Shown here: positions 21,285-29,557 of the stretch, one piece after another
Layout of the letters: each line of letters starts with the position of its first letter
Numbering within the stretch: position 1 is the stretch's first letter
NCBI RefSeq assembly: GCF_001905595.1
Contig: NZ_LIXI01000010.1
Span: 1-64,000, forward strand
Length of the DNA: 64,000 nucleotides
Origin: Streptomyces sp. CB00316
GTDB taxonomy: Bacteria; Actinomycetota; Actinomycetes; Streptomycetales; Streptomycetaceae
Direction of reading: 5' to 3'
The notes under the pieces: model-generated
Seen by the model: only the letters and a program-made list of their open reading frames with translations
The model's database searches: none
What the model was told of the DNA's origin: nothing
Made by a program: the position numbers and the translations under genes

Positions 21285-22123
21285 GGCTCCACCAGCCCGT
21301 CGTAGGCGTCGGGCCTGCGGTCCCGGTAGAAGGCCCACTGCTGGCGGACCTCGTCGATCAGGCCGAAGTCCAGGTCGCGGACGACGAGTTCCTCCTCCTT
21401 GTCGCTGGCGACCTCGCCGACGAACTGGCCGCGCGGGTCGACGAAGTAGCTGGTGCCGTAGAAGTCGTTGTCGCCGTACTCCTCCTGGCCGACCCGGTTG
21501 ATCGCGGCGACGAAGTACTCGTTGGCGACGGCGGACGCGGGCTGCTCCAGCTGCCAGAGGTAGCCGGAGAGGCCGCGCGAGGTGGCCGAGGGGTTGTAGA
21601 CCAACTGGGCTCCGTTGAGTCCGAGTTGGCGCCACCCCTCGGGGAAGTGCCGGTCGTAGCAGATGTAGACGCCGACCTTGCCGACGGCGGTGTCGAAGAC
21701 CGGCCAGCCGGCGTTCCCGGGCTTGAAGTAGTACTTCTCCCAGAACCCCTTGACCTGCGGGATGTGGTGCTTGCGGTACTTGCCGAGGTACGAGCCGTCG
21801 GCGTCGATCACGGCAGCGGTGTTGTAGTAGAAGCCGGACTGCTCGACCTCGAAGACCGGGACGACGACCACCATGCCGGTCTCGCGGGCCAGGTCCTGCA
21901 TCCGGCGGACGGTCGGCCCGGCCGGGACCGGTTCGGCCCAGCGGTAGTGCTCGGGGTCCTGGACCTGGCAGAAGTAGGGGGCGTTGAACACCTCCTGGAA
22001 CCCGATGATCTTCGCCCCCTGCCGGGCGGCCTCGCGCGCATGGTCCTCATGCTTGGCGATCATGGATTCGGTGTCGCCGGTCCAGGTCGCCTGGACGAGT
22101 GCGGCGCGTACGACGTGGGACAT
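21281..22123 (-). CDS. Beta-ureidopropionase / N-carbamoyl-beta-alanine amidohydrolase
   Basis: 280-aa nitrilase-superfamily carbon-nitrogen hydrolase. The Glu-Lys-Cys triad is readable: Glu44 in GFQEVFNAPYF, Lys118 in GKYRKHHIP and Cys155 in VYICYDRHFPEG. These surroundings match beta-ureidopropionases, which convert N-carbamoyl-beta-alanine to beta-alanine, CO2 and ammonia. It is the first gene of the leftward operon and overlaps the aminotransferase by 4 bp. The start is the ATG at 22123. A palindrome at 22167-22180 lies just upstream and may be the operator. Confidence 0.93.
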   Translation of the reverse strand: MSHVVRAALVQATWTGDTESMIAKHEDHAREAARQGAKIIGFQEVFNAPYFCQVQDPEHYRWAEPVPAGPTVRRMQDLARETGMVVVVPVFEVEQSGFYYNTAAVIDADGSYLGKYRKHHIPQVKGFWEKYYFKPGNAGWPVFDTAVGKVGVYICYDRHFPEGWRQLGLNGAQLVYNPSATSRGLSGYLWQLEQPASAVANEYFVAAINRVGQEEYGDNDFYGTSYFVDPRGQFVGEVASDKEEELVVRDLDFGLIDEVRQQWAFYRDRRPDAYDGLVEP

Positions 22124-22166
22124 GAGCTGCTCCTTCGACGCGGCGTCAGAGAGCCTCTACGCGATT

Positions 22167-22180
22167 TCTACGCACGTAGA
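22167..22180. promoter_or_regulatory. Palindrome upstream of the pyrimidine-catabolism operon
   Basis: The 14-bp palindrome TCTACGCACGTAGA is preceded by another TCTACGC half-site at 22156-22162. It lies about 45 bp upstream of the first gene start at 22123 in a locally AT-richer stretch. The position fits an operator, but no regulator gene is adjacent. Confidence 0.5.
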
Positions 22181-22423
22181 TCGGTGCATGAATGGAGAAC
22201 GTAAGCCCCTCTGTCCGGCGGGGCAAGACCATCGCCGTGAACCGGCTGAGTCGATCATGTTTCGCACCCGAGCGGTCCACAACAGTCACGGTACGCATCA
22301 CTCCGCGCATACGCGGCGCGTCACGCGGAACCCTGGGGGAGTTGCCCTGAAGTGCGCCCCGGCTCATAGCCTGCTCGCGTCTGTGGGCGTCACCTGGGAT
22401 CCGTCGAGCGAAAAGGATCCTTC

Positions 22424-22737
22424 ATGCGCTGCACACTCTTCGGCAGGACCGGTCTGCGCGTCAGCGAGCTCGCGCTCGGCGCCATGACCCCCTGGTGCAG
22501 TCCGCGGAAGCGAGCCTGGGGCGGCTGCGCACGGACCGGTCGGATGTCCTCCGGGTGCACGCCCGGGACAGCTGCACCCCGGTCGAGGAGGTCATGCGCG
22601 CCCTCGACGACCTCGTACGCACGGGCAGGGTGGTGTACGTGGGCGTGTCCGACTGGCCGGCCCGGGAGGGGGATCGCTGGGCGGCCATCGAGGACCGGCG
22701 CTCGACCTGTCGGCGTACCACCTCCGAGGTGCTCTGA
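22424..22737 (+). pseudogene. Aldo/keto reductase remnant
   Basis: The start MRCTLFGRTGLRVSELALG is the standard N-terminus of aldo/keto reductases (22424-22486). Homology then jumps, in another frame, to a middle segment (22495-22737) with SLGRLRTDRSDVLRVHARDS and EEVMRALDDLVRTGRVVYVG. About 60 residues between the two parts and everything after the VGVSDWPA region are missing. The catalytic Tyr/Lys portion is lost. It is thus a deletion- and frameshift-inactivated gene of about 0.3 kb. Confidence 0.85.
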
Positions 22738-22763
22738 GCCCTCGCGGCGGACGCCCAGCACCC

Positions 22764-24269
22764 TCACACCCCCGGCACCCCGGCCACCCGCAGCGCGTGG
22801 ACCAGGTCCCACTCCCGTTCCACCGACACCTCGCGGGCCGCCGCCAGCAGGTGCGGCAGGACACGGCCATTGCCGCCGCCCGCGATCTCGGCCGCCTCCC
22901 GGGGCGTACGTACGCGGACGAAGGCGCCGAGCAGCGCCCGCGCCTCGCCCTCGCGGCCCGCGCCGTCCAGGGCGAGGACCGCCTCGGCGACCTCGGCGGC
23001 GGGCCTGGCCACCCCTTGCCGGAGCAGCAGCCCACAGTCCTCGTCCCGGCCCGCCGCGGCCAGCGCCCCCGCCGCCGCGGCGAACCCCGCGGGCGGCAGC
23101 GAGGACGCCTCCCAGAGCAGGGTCGTCCAGTCGGCGGCCAGGCCGGCCCGGTAGAGGGCGACCGCCAGCACCGGCAGCCGCGGCGCGGGCCAGGCCGCCA
23201 CCTCGCAGAGCACGACATGGGCCTCACCGCTGCGCCCCTGCGCCCGCAGCCGGACCAGCCGCCCGACGGCGGTGGCCACGGCCTCTCCGGCCCCCGGGTC
23301 CGGCAGAGCGGCCGGGGCGGGGGCCTCCTCCGCCTGAGCCGGCCCACCGCCGAAACGGGCGCCGCGCAGGACGGAGCCGCCCTCCGGCGGGGGTACGAGC
23401 AGGGCGGGAACGGGCGAGGGGACGTACGCGGTCTCCTCCTCGTCGTCCACGTCGAGACCGGCGAACCGGGCGCCGCGCGGCTTCTTGCGCCTGGGTGCGG
23501 GCTCGGGAGCGGAAGCGGCCCTGCGGGACCGGGACCGCCCGAAGGGCCCAGGGGTCTCCGGAGCCGGATCGGGCTCCGCGACGAACTCCGGCGCGCGCTC
23601 GGCAACGAACTCCGGCGCGTACTCCGCAACGGGTTCCGATACGCGCTCCCGTACGGGCTCCGGCGCCTGCGCGGCCTCCTGCGCCGGATGCTCCCCGGCC
23701 CTCCCCGCCGGCCACTCGGCGCCCCGGCGCCCCGGGCCACGCGGACCGGAGCCGCCCTCCGGGTCCGCCCCGGCGCACGGGTGCGGAACCGTCACCGCCG
23801 CCAGCCGCTTGCGCAGCTCCGCGCACCGGGCCGAGGCACGACGGTGGTCGTCGTGGGCCCAGGCCAGCGCCTCAGGGGCGGCCGGGTCCACGCCCCCCGC
23901 CCCGGCCGTGCGCAGCCGCTCGGCCGCCCGGCCCTGCTCGCGGATCATCAACTCCAGCCGGTGGACCAGCTCCTGGCGTCCGCCGGGCCGCCGGTCATGG
24001 GCGGCCGCGGCGGCGGAGTACAGCGCGGCGGCCCGTACCGAGACCTGCTCGGCGAAGTGCGCGCCGTGGACCGTGGCCAGGTCGGCGAGCAGCGACTCCA
24101 CGACGTCCCAGGGCGGGATCTCCACCCCGTCGAGACAGGACCGCATCCCGTGCGGGTCGCGCCGGGTGAAGACTTGGTACCACCCGCGTCCGGGGTCGAG
24201 CCGTGCCGTCACCTCCCGTAGGTAGTGCGCGAACGTGCCTACATCCACCGCATGCTGATGCACCGTCAT
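22764..24269 (-). CDS. Large low-complexity hypothetical protein (501 aa)
   Basis: Conserved-looking N-terminal part (residues ~1-165), with a segment reading LDPGRGWYQVFTRRDPHGMR and helices rich in Ala. A central disordered Pro/Glu/Ala-rich region follows (residues ~165-310) with repeats such as EFVAERAPEFVAE, and then a C-terminal alpha-helical repeat region (residues ~330-500) with Leu/Ala-rich helix pairs. No signal peptide or membrane segment is seen. The start is the ATG at 24269. The design (folded head, disordered linker, helical repeat tail) suggests a scaffold or interaction protein. I do not recognise a named family and give no function. Confidence 0.7.
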   Translation of the reverse strand: MTVHQHAVDVGTFAHYLREVTARLDPGRGWYQVFTRRDPHGMRSCLDGVEIPPWDVVESLLADLATVHGAHFAEQVSVRAAALYSAAAAAHDRRPGGRQELVHRLELMIREQGRAAERLRTAGAGGVDPAAPEALAWAHDDHRRASARCAELRKRLAAVTVPHPCAGADPEGGSGPRGPGRRGAEWPAGRAGEHPAQEAAQAPEPVRERVSEPVAEYAPEFVAERAPEFVAEPDPAPETPGPFGRSRSRRAASAPEPAPRRKKPRGARFAGLDVDDEEETAYVPSPVPALLVPPPEGGSVLRGARFGGGPAQAEEAPAPAALPDPGAGEAVATAVGRLVRLRAQGRSGEAHVVLCEVAAWPAPRLPVLAVALYRAGLAADWTTLLWEASSLPPAGFAAAAGALAAAGRDEDCGLLLRQGVARPAAEVAEAVLALDGAGREGEARALLGAFVRVRTPREAAEIAGGGNGRVLPHLLAAAREVSVEREWDLVHALRVAGVPGV

Positions 24270-24421
24270 CGTCGCCCTCGCCGACTGTCGACTGGAGCCT
24301 TCCAGTCCGCAGGCATTCGACCGCAGGTGTGTTACGGGGCGGCTACGCGCAGCTTTCGTCCGCGCTGCGGCAGGTGCACGCGCCGGCCGCCGTGCGCCCC
24401 CCGGCCCGACGGCGGCCGGGC

Positions 24422-24802
24422 TCAGAAGGTGACGGCGATCCCGGTGTGCGGGCGCTTGCCGAAGCGGGCGATGGTGGCGGGCCAGTCGACGAGCCAGAAC
24501 TTCCAGGTGTACTTGCGGGCCAGCAGCTTGCGCACCTTGCGGGTCTCATCCGCGTCGAGGAGGCGTGCGGTGCCCTCGGCCTTCGGGGCGCCTTCGGCGA
24601 TCCGGCCGCGTACGTCGCAGACGGTGACGACCACGTCGGTGTTGTTGCGGAGCCGCTTGACCTTCCACGAGTCGGAGCGGGTCCAGACGTAGAGCACCTC
24701 GCCCTCGGCCGCGGCCCATACGGGCGTGGCCACGGGCGTGCCGTCCTTGCGGTAGGTGGTCAGGCTGACGTATTCGCTGCGCGCGAAGTCCTGGAGAGTC
24801 AC
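24422..24802 (-). CDS. PPOX-class F420-dependent flavin/deazaflavin oxidoreductase
   Basis: 126-aa split-beta-barrel protein of the pyridoxamine-phosphate-oxidase-like superfamily. It begins TLQDFARSEYVSLTTYRKDG with TPVATPVWAAAEGEVLYVWT following, the typical pattern of F420-binding PPOX proteins in actinobacteria. Such proteins reduce small redox substrates with F420H2 or bind FMN or biliverdin. The exact role is unknown. The GTG at 24802 is preferred (AGGGTCAC upstream), although a GTG six codons earlier (24820) is also in frame. It lies 30 bp downstream of the XRE regulator on the same strand, so the two may be cotranscribed. Confidence 0.82.
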   Translation of the reverse strand: MTLQDFARSEYVSLTTYRKDGTPVATPVWAAAEGEVLYVWTRSDSWKVKRLRNNTDVVVTVCDVRGRIAEGAPKAEGTARLLDADETRKVRKLLARKYTWKFWLVDWPATIARFGKRPHTGIAVTF

Positions 24803-24831
24803 AGGCGTGACCCTACGCACCGCACGGGCCG

Positions 24832-25101
24832 TTACGCGATCAGGGGCACGACCGAGGGTTCGGGGGCGCAGCGGCCGAGCAGCTCGTCCATGGAGAGGCC
24901 GAGCGCCCCGGCGAGCGCGGCGACCGTGAAGAAGGCGGGGGTGGGGGCGCGGCCGGTCTCGATCTTGCGGAGGGTCTCGGCGGAGATTCCGGCGCTCGCC
25001 GCGACGGCGACCATGCTGCGCTCCCCGCGCGCCTCGCGGAGCAGACGGCCGAGCCGTTCGCCGCGGAGGCGCTCTTCAGGGGTGAGAGGGGTGCGGACCA
25101 T
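24832..25101 (-). CDS. XRE-family helix-turn-helix regulator
   Basis: 89-aa single-domain DNA-binding protein. The HTH is visible as RLLREARGERSMVAVAASAG followed by ISAETLRKIETGRAPTPAF (residues ~18-57), with ALAGALGLSMDELLG completing the fold. It diverges from the methionine aminopeptidase gene. The perfect 11-bp inverted repeat at 25140-25170 sits in the shared promoter, so autoregulation and control of the neighbour are likely. The start is the ATG at 25101. Confidence 0.9.
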   Translation of the reverse strand: MVRTPLTPEERLRGERLGRLLREARGERSMVAVAASAGISAETLRKIETGRAPTPAFFTVAALAGALGLSMDELLGRCAPEPSVVPLIA

Positions 25102-25139
25102 GAGGCCATTCTACTACGGTTCACCATTCTCATACCGTC

Positions 25140-25170
25140 ATTACTATACCGCTTCGACCGGTATAGTAAT
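25140..25170. promoter_or_regulatory. 11-bp inverted repeat operator between XRE gene and methionine aminopeptidase
   Basis: ATTACTATACC (25140-25150) and GGTATAGTAAT (25160-25170) are perfect inverted copies around a 9-nt spacer. The site is strikingly AT-rich against its surroundings and ends just 4 bp before the aminopeptidase ATG at 25175. This position would block transcription or translation start of that gene when bound. Confidence 0.8.
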
Positions 25171-25174
25171 GGGC

Positions 25175-25942
25175 ATGGTGCACATCAAGACAGACACATC
25201 CATCGAAGCCATGCGTGAGTCCGGACGCGTCGTCGCGCGGATCCTGGCCCGCGCCCAGGAGGTCGCGGCGATCGGCGTGACCCCCCGCGAGCTGGACGAG
25301 GCGGCGCGCGAGGTGCTGCGCGAGGCGGGGGCCTCCTCGCCGTTCCTGAACTACAAGCCGCACTTCGCGCCCACCCCGTTCCCCGCCGCCGTCTGCGTCT
25401 CCGTGAACGACGCGGTCGTCCACGGCATCCCCTCCGCCGAACCGCTGCGCGACGGGGATCTGGTCAGCGTGGACACGGGCGCCCTCCTCGGCGGCTGGGC
25501 GGGCGACGCGGCGGTCAGCTTCACCGTCGGCGAGGCCCGCCCCGCCGACACCGAGCTGATCGCCGCGGCCACCGCCGCTCTGGAGGCGGGCATCGCGGCG
25601 GCGGTCGTCGGCAACCGGATCGGCGACATCGCCCACGCCATCGGCACGGTCTGCCGCAAGGAGGGCTACGGCATCCTCGACGGGTACGGCGGCCACGGCA
25701 TCGGCCGTTCGATGCACGAGGACCCGTCCGTGCCGAACGAGGGACATCCAGGGCGCGGCATGCCGCTGCGCCACGGGATGGTCCTCGCGATCGAGCCCAT
25801 GCTGCTCGCCGGCGGCCTCGACGAGTTCCGCCACGACGAGGACGGCTGGACGCTGCGGACGACCGACGGCAGCCGGGCCGCGCACGCCGAGCACACGGTG
25901 GCCATCACGAAGGACGGCCCGCGCGTCCTCACCGCCCTCTGA
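25175..25942 (+). CDS. map: Methionine aminopeptidase type I (paralogue)
   Basis: Removes the initiator Met from nascent proteins using a dinuclear metal site. The 255-aa product has the conserved ligand segments: VSVDTGALLGGWAGDAAVSF (two Asp), GGHGIGRSMHEDPSVPN (His), LAIEPM (Glu) and AHAEHTVAI (Glu). No N-terminal zinc-finger extension is present. The start is ATG 25175, with an in-frame ATG two codons earlier at 25169. Both lie at the edge of the palindrome, so the mRNA leader is very short. It stands outside a ribosomal-protein operon, where the housekeeping copy usually is, so this is probably a second, regulated copy. Confidence 0.93.
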   Translation: MVHIKTDTSIEAMRESGRVVARILARAQEVAAIGVTPRELDEAAREVLREAGASSPFLNYKPHFAPTPFPAAVCVSVNDAVVHGIPSAEPLRDGDLVSVDTGALLGGWAGDAAVSFTVGEARPADTELIAAATAALEAGIAAAVVGNRIGDIAHAIGTVCRKEGYGILDGYGGHGIGRSMHEDPSVPNEGHPGRGMPLRHGMVLAIEPMLLAGGLDEFRHDEDGWTLRTTDGSRAAHAEHTVAITKDGPRVLTAL

Positions 25943-25959
25943 CAGCTCTCTCGGAGCCC

Positions 25960-26718
25960 TCAGCGTCCGACGAACGACCGCGCCAGCCCCTCCCCCCGGC
26001 TCTCCGCCTCGGCGCGGCTCTCGATCGGTGAGACGCGGGAGCCCTTGAACGCGATGTACGTGACGCCGGACGCGGCCCCGCCGGTCGTCGGGTGGGGGTC
26101 GATGGACAGTTCCTCCGCCAGCGCGTAGGACCCCTCGCCGATGATCCCGGCGGGCCCGGTGTCGCCGATGACGGCGTACCGCACCTGGTCCTGGTGGATC
26201 ACGGCGACGACGCTGCCGCCGGTCAGCCCGGACTCCCGGTAGTCCCAGATCCGGCCCGGCGCCGGTACCACCACGAACGGCAGCCGGGCCGAGTCCAGCG
26301 GTGTGCCGCGGGAGCTCTGGAACGCGGTCTGCGGCTGGAAGTAGGGGTCGGACTTCGTGTTGCAGGCTTTCGTCTTCCGGCCGTCGCAGTCGATGTCCAG
26401 GTCCGCCTTCCAGAACACGGCGTCCGTGGTGCCGCAGACGGGGACGGTGGCCTTCGAGCGGTTCGCGTCCGTGCGGTACTCGCCCCGCGAGATCTGCCGG
26501 CAGGAACGGACCTCGGCGAGCAGTTCCTCCGCGCTCACCGGAAGGTCCGCACTCACCGGCGCGTCCCCGAGGCCCCCCGGCGCGGGAACCACCCGGGCAT
26601 CCGGCGGTGTGTCAGGTACGGGGAAGTCGGCGGTGGCGGGCATCGCCGCCGGGCCGAGCAGGGCGGCGCCGCAGGCCGCGGAGGTGACGGCGGTCAGAGC
26701 GAACGTTCGGGTGCGCAT
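25960..26718 (-). CDS. Secreted chitosanase (glycoside hydrolase family 75)
   Basis: 252-aa exported protein with a signal peptide (residues ~1-31, ending ATADFPVP) and a GH75-like catalytic domain. Recognisable segments are VPVCGTTDAVFWKADLDIDCDG (residues ~92-113), QTAFQSSRGTPLDSARLPFVVVP and VAVIHQDQVRYAVIGDTGPAG, with acidic residues typical of the family's active cleft. GH75 enzymes endo-hydrolyse chitosan, which is useful for attacking fungal or arthropod walls. The start is the ATG at 26718. It is separated from the GGT gene by 160 bp, with no obvious operon partner. Confidence 0.85.
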   Translation of the reverse strand: MRTRTFALTAVTSAACGAALLGPAAMPATADFPVPDTPPDARVVPAPGGLGDAPVSADLPVSAEELLAEVRSCRQISRGEYRTDANRSKATVPVCGTTDAVFWKADLDIDCDGRKTKACNTKSDPYFQPQTAFQSSRGTPLDSARLPFVVVPAPGRIWDYRESGLTGGSVVAVIHQDQVRYAVIGDTGPAGIIGEGSYALAEELSIDPHPTTGGAASGVTYIAFKGSRVSPIESRAEAESRGEGLARSFVGR

Positions 26719-26879
26719 CGTGGGGGACGGCCCTTCCAGTCGACCGGAGGGACCCGTGCGGCCCCTCCTCGGCTGCCGGCACGGGATCTCCGGCTCTCCC
26801 CTCCCCCGGCGGCGGTTCCGGGCGTGCGCGGCGCGTCCGCGTACGGCCGGTCCCGCCGCCCCTGCTGCGTGAGGCCGGG

Positions 26880-28697
26880 TCAGCTCCTGCCGCCCGGCCG
26901 CACCACCATGGCCGAGCCGCCGCCCCGCCGCACCTTTTCCGCGGCTGCCAGCCAGCGGCCGTCGGGGAGCCGCTGTACGCCGGTGGCGGCGCCGATCTCC
27001 GGGTTCTGCCGGAAGGCGTGGCCGAGCGCTTCGAGCTCGCCGCGGACCGGGCTGTTCCACAGGTCCGGCTCGATCTCGGTGGTGGCCGCGTTGCGCTGGC
27101 TGGCACGCGGTGCGGCGATCGCGTCGACGAGCGGGAGCCCGCGGTCGAGGTGGCCGGTCAGGGACTGGAGCACGGTGGTGATGATCGTGGCGCCGCCCGG
27201 CGAGCCGAGGGCGAGGACCGGCTTGCCGTCCTTGAGCACGATGGTCGGGGACATGGACGAGCGGGGCCGCTTGCCCGGGCCCGGGAGGTTCGGGTCGTGG
27301 ACGGCCGGGTTGGCCGGTGCGAAGGAGAAGTCGGTCAGCTCGTTGTTGAGGAGGAAGCCGCGGCCGGGGACCGTGATGCCGCTGCCGCCGGTGGACTCGA
27401 TCGTCAGTGTGTAGGAGACGACGTTGCCCCACTTGTCGGCCGTCGTGAGGTGCGTGGTGTTCTCGCCCTCGAACGTCGTGGGCGCGGCCATACCACCGCT
27501 CCCGCAGCGGGCCGGGTTCCGAGGGTCACCGGGCGCCACCGGGCTGGTCAGCACCGCGTCGTCCCTGATCAGGCATCCGCGCGCATCGGCGAACCGCTGG
27601 CTCAGCAGTTCCTTCGTGGGGACGTCCTCGAAGGCCGGGTCGCCGACCCAGCGCCCCCGGTCGGCGAAGGCGACGCGGCTCGCCTCGATGAGCCGGTGGA
27701 GGTAGCGGGTCCCGCTCGCCCGCGAGAGGTCGGTGCGCTCCAGCATGTTGAGGGCCTGGGCCACCGTCGTACCGCCGGACGAGGAGGGCGCCATGCCGTA
27801 CACGTCCAGGCCCCGGTAGCCGGCCTTCGTCGGCTTCTGCTTCAGCGTGCGGTACGAGGCGAGGTCCTTGCGGGTCAGGTCGCCGGGACGGACGGTCCGG
27901 GTGGCCTGCGGGTCGACGGGCGGCTTGCGGACCGTACGCACGATGTCGTCGGCCAACTCGCCCCGATACAGCTCCCCGACGCCCTTGCGGCCGAGCTTCT
28001 CGTACGTACGGGCCAGGTCGGGGTTCTTGAACACCGAACCGACGACAGGCAGTTCACCGCCGGGCAGGAACAGCTTCGCGGAGGCCGGGAAGTCGGCGAA
28101 CCGGGCCTGGTTGGCGGCCGTCTGGGAGCGGAAGGTGCCGTCCACCACGAAACCGTCCCGGGCCAGGCGTTCGGCCGGTTTCAGCAGCGTACGAAGGGAC
28201 TTGGTGCCCCAGGTGTCGAGTGCGCGCTCCCAGGTGGCGGGGGTGCCGGGGGTGCCGACGCCGAGGCCGCTGGTGACGCCTTCCACGAACGGGATGGGCT
28301 TGCCGTTCTCCAGGAAGAGGGAGGAGTCGGCGCTGCGGGGTGCGGTCTCGCGGCCGTCGATGGTCTGCACCGTGCGCTTCTCGGCGTCGTAGTGGACGAA
28401 GTAGCCTCCGCCGCCGATGCCCGCCGAGTACGGCTCGGTCACCCCGAGCGCGGCGGCGGTCGCCACGGCCGCGTCCACCGCGTTGCCGCCCTTGCGCAGC
28501 ACCTCGATCCCGACCGCGGACGCGTCCCGGTCGACACTGGCCACCGCTCCCCCGTGACCCACCGCCACCGGGGACTTGGGCGGCGCGGGGTGCCGGTGCG
28601 CGGGCTGCGCGGAGCCGGCGGGGGCGGTGGCCCCGAGCGAGGCGACGACGGCGAGGGCGGCCACTATCGACATGTTCCGGCCGACGGAACGGTGCAT
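26880..28697 (-). CDS. ggt: Gamma-glutamyltranspeptidase / glutathione hydrolase
   Basis: 605-aa Ntn-hydrolase exported by a signal peptide (residues ~1-30). It cleaves gamma-glutamyl bonds such as in glutathione and transfers the glutamyl group. Autoprocessing occurs before the Thr of EGENTTHLTTADKWGN (around residue 411), giving large and small subunits. Substrate-pocket motifs NNELTDFSFAPA and PRSSMSPTIVLKDGKP plus SPGGATIITTVLQ are present. The large-subunit start GGAVASVDRDASAVGIEVLR is typical. The gene is complete, begins at ATG 28697, and is monocistronic between the chitosanase and a divergent hypothetical gene. Confidence 0.95.
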   Translation of the reverse strand: MHRSVGRNMSIVAALAVVASLGATAPAGSAQPAHRHPAPPKSPVAVGHGGAVASVDRDASAVGIEVLRKGGNAVDAAVATAAALGVTEPYSAGIGGGGYFVHYDAEKRTVQTIDGRETAPRSADSSLFLENGKPIPFVEGVTSGLGVGTPGTPATWERALDTWGTKSLRTLLKPAERLARDGFVVDGTFRSQTAANQARFADFPASAKLFLPGGELPVVGSVFKNPDLARTYEKLGRKGVGELYRGELADDIVRTVRKPPVDPQATRTVRPGDLTRKDLASYRTLKQKPTKAGYRGLDVYGMAPSSSGGTTVAQALNMLERTDLSRASGTRYLHRLIEASRVAFADRGRWVGDPAFEDVPTKELLSQRFADARGCLIRDDAVLTSPVAPGDPRNPARCGSGGMAAPTTFEGENTTHLTTADKWGNVVSYTLTIESTGGSGITVPGRGFLLNNELTDFSFAPANPAVHDPNLPGPGKRPRSSMSPTIVLKDGKPVLALGSPGGATIITTVLQSLTGHLDRGLPLVDAIAAPRASQRNAATTEIEPDLWNSPVRGELEALGHAFRQNPEIGAATGVQRLPDGRWLAAAEKVRRGGGSAMVVRPGGRS

Positions 28698-28801
28698 ACG
28701 AACCTCCAGTCAACGGATCTCCGCGCAGGCTAGCCCGCGGGCACCCGGATCGTCAGGACCGCCTCGAACGGTTACCCGAATGACCGATAACATGCCCGGC
28801 C

Positions 28802-29545
28802 ATGACGGACGACGTGCGCAACATCGTGCTGGGCGTGATAGCCGCCGGGGTCAGCGGATCGCTGGGCTGGCTGGCCCGCACCTACCTCCTGCGGCGCAAG
28901 CTGCGCCGTAAGCAGGCGTTCTTCGGGCTGCCGTCCCACTCCGAGTGCCTGCTGGTGGTCAACCGGTACGCGGGCGCCGAGGGGTCCGTGCACCGGTACG
29001 ACGTCTTCGCGCTGCTGGAGCTCTCGGCGCTGATCAAGGACTGTGCGGCGAACGCGCAGATCGTGACGCACGACGTGGCGCAGCAGGGTTTCGGGGAGCG
29101 TACGGAGTTCTGCGTCGGCGGTCCGACGTCCAACCAGCGGATGGCGGCCCACCTGCGGACCCTGCTCCCCGGCGTGCGGATCAACACCGACCCGGACCCC
29201 GGCCCGGACCGCGTCGCCTTCCAGATCGGTTCGGAGCGCTACCGGCTGGAGCCGGGGATCTCGGAGTACGTGCTGCTCGCCCGCCTGACGGGTGGTCAGG
29301 AGGCTCGCCCCGTCTTCCTGTTCTGCGGGCAGCGGGCCATCACCAACCAGGCGGCGACCCGTTATGTGTCGCGCCACTACGAGAAGCTGCTGCGCAAGCA
29401 CGGCAACAAGTCGTTCGCGCTGCTGCTGAAGGTGGTCAACTCCCAGGCGTACGGCCCCGATGTGGTGGAGGTCGTCGGCGATGTGACCCGCGCGGCGCAG
29501 GCCCCCGTACCAACGGTCCCGGCCTCCCACCGGGCGGGCAGCTGA
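28802..29545 (+). CDS. Hypothetical membrane-tethered protein (247 aa)
   Basis: One N-terminal hydrophobic segment (residues ~8-28: IVLGVIAAGVSGSLGWLA) followed by a basic RTYLLRRKLRRKQ anchors the protein with the rest in the cytoplasm. The soluble part has an alpha/beta pattern, with ECLLVVNRYAGAEGSVHRYD, a central FCVGGPTSNQRMAAHL and a VFLFCGQRAITNQAATRYV segment. The GG-T-N and GQ-A-TNQAA elements recall nucleotide- or substrate-binding loops. It looks like a conserved Streptomyces protein of unknown role. The ATG at 28802 follows a short leader shared divergently with ggt. Confidence 0.75.
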   Translation: MTDDVRNIVLGVIAAGVSGSLGWLARTYLLRRKLRRKQAFFGLPSHSECLLVVNRYAGAEGSVHRYDVFALLELSALIKDCAANAQIVTHDVAQQGFGERTEFCVGGPTSNQRMAAHLRTLLPGVRINTDPDPGPDRVAFQIGSERYRLEPGISEYVLLARLTGGQEARPVFLFCGQRAITNQAATRYVSRHYEKLLRKHGNKSFALLLKVVNSQAYGPDVVEVVGDVTRAAQAPVPTVPASHRAGS

Positions 29546-29557
29546 GCGCAGCCGGGC

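Noticed and set aside
22146..22367. Minus-strand short ORF upstream of the ureidopropionase gene
   Set aside because: Contains the operator-like palindrome, has no RBS and no homology.
24203..25174. Upstream extension of the methionine aminopeptidase frame
   Set aside because: Non-homologous, overlaps divergent genes, and the family N-terminus starts at 25175.
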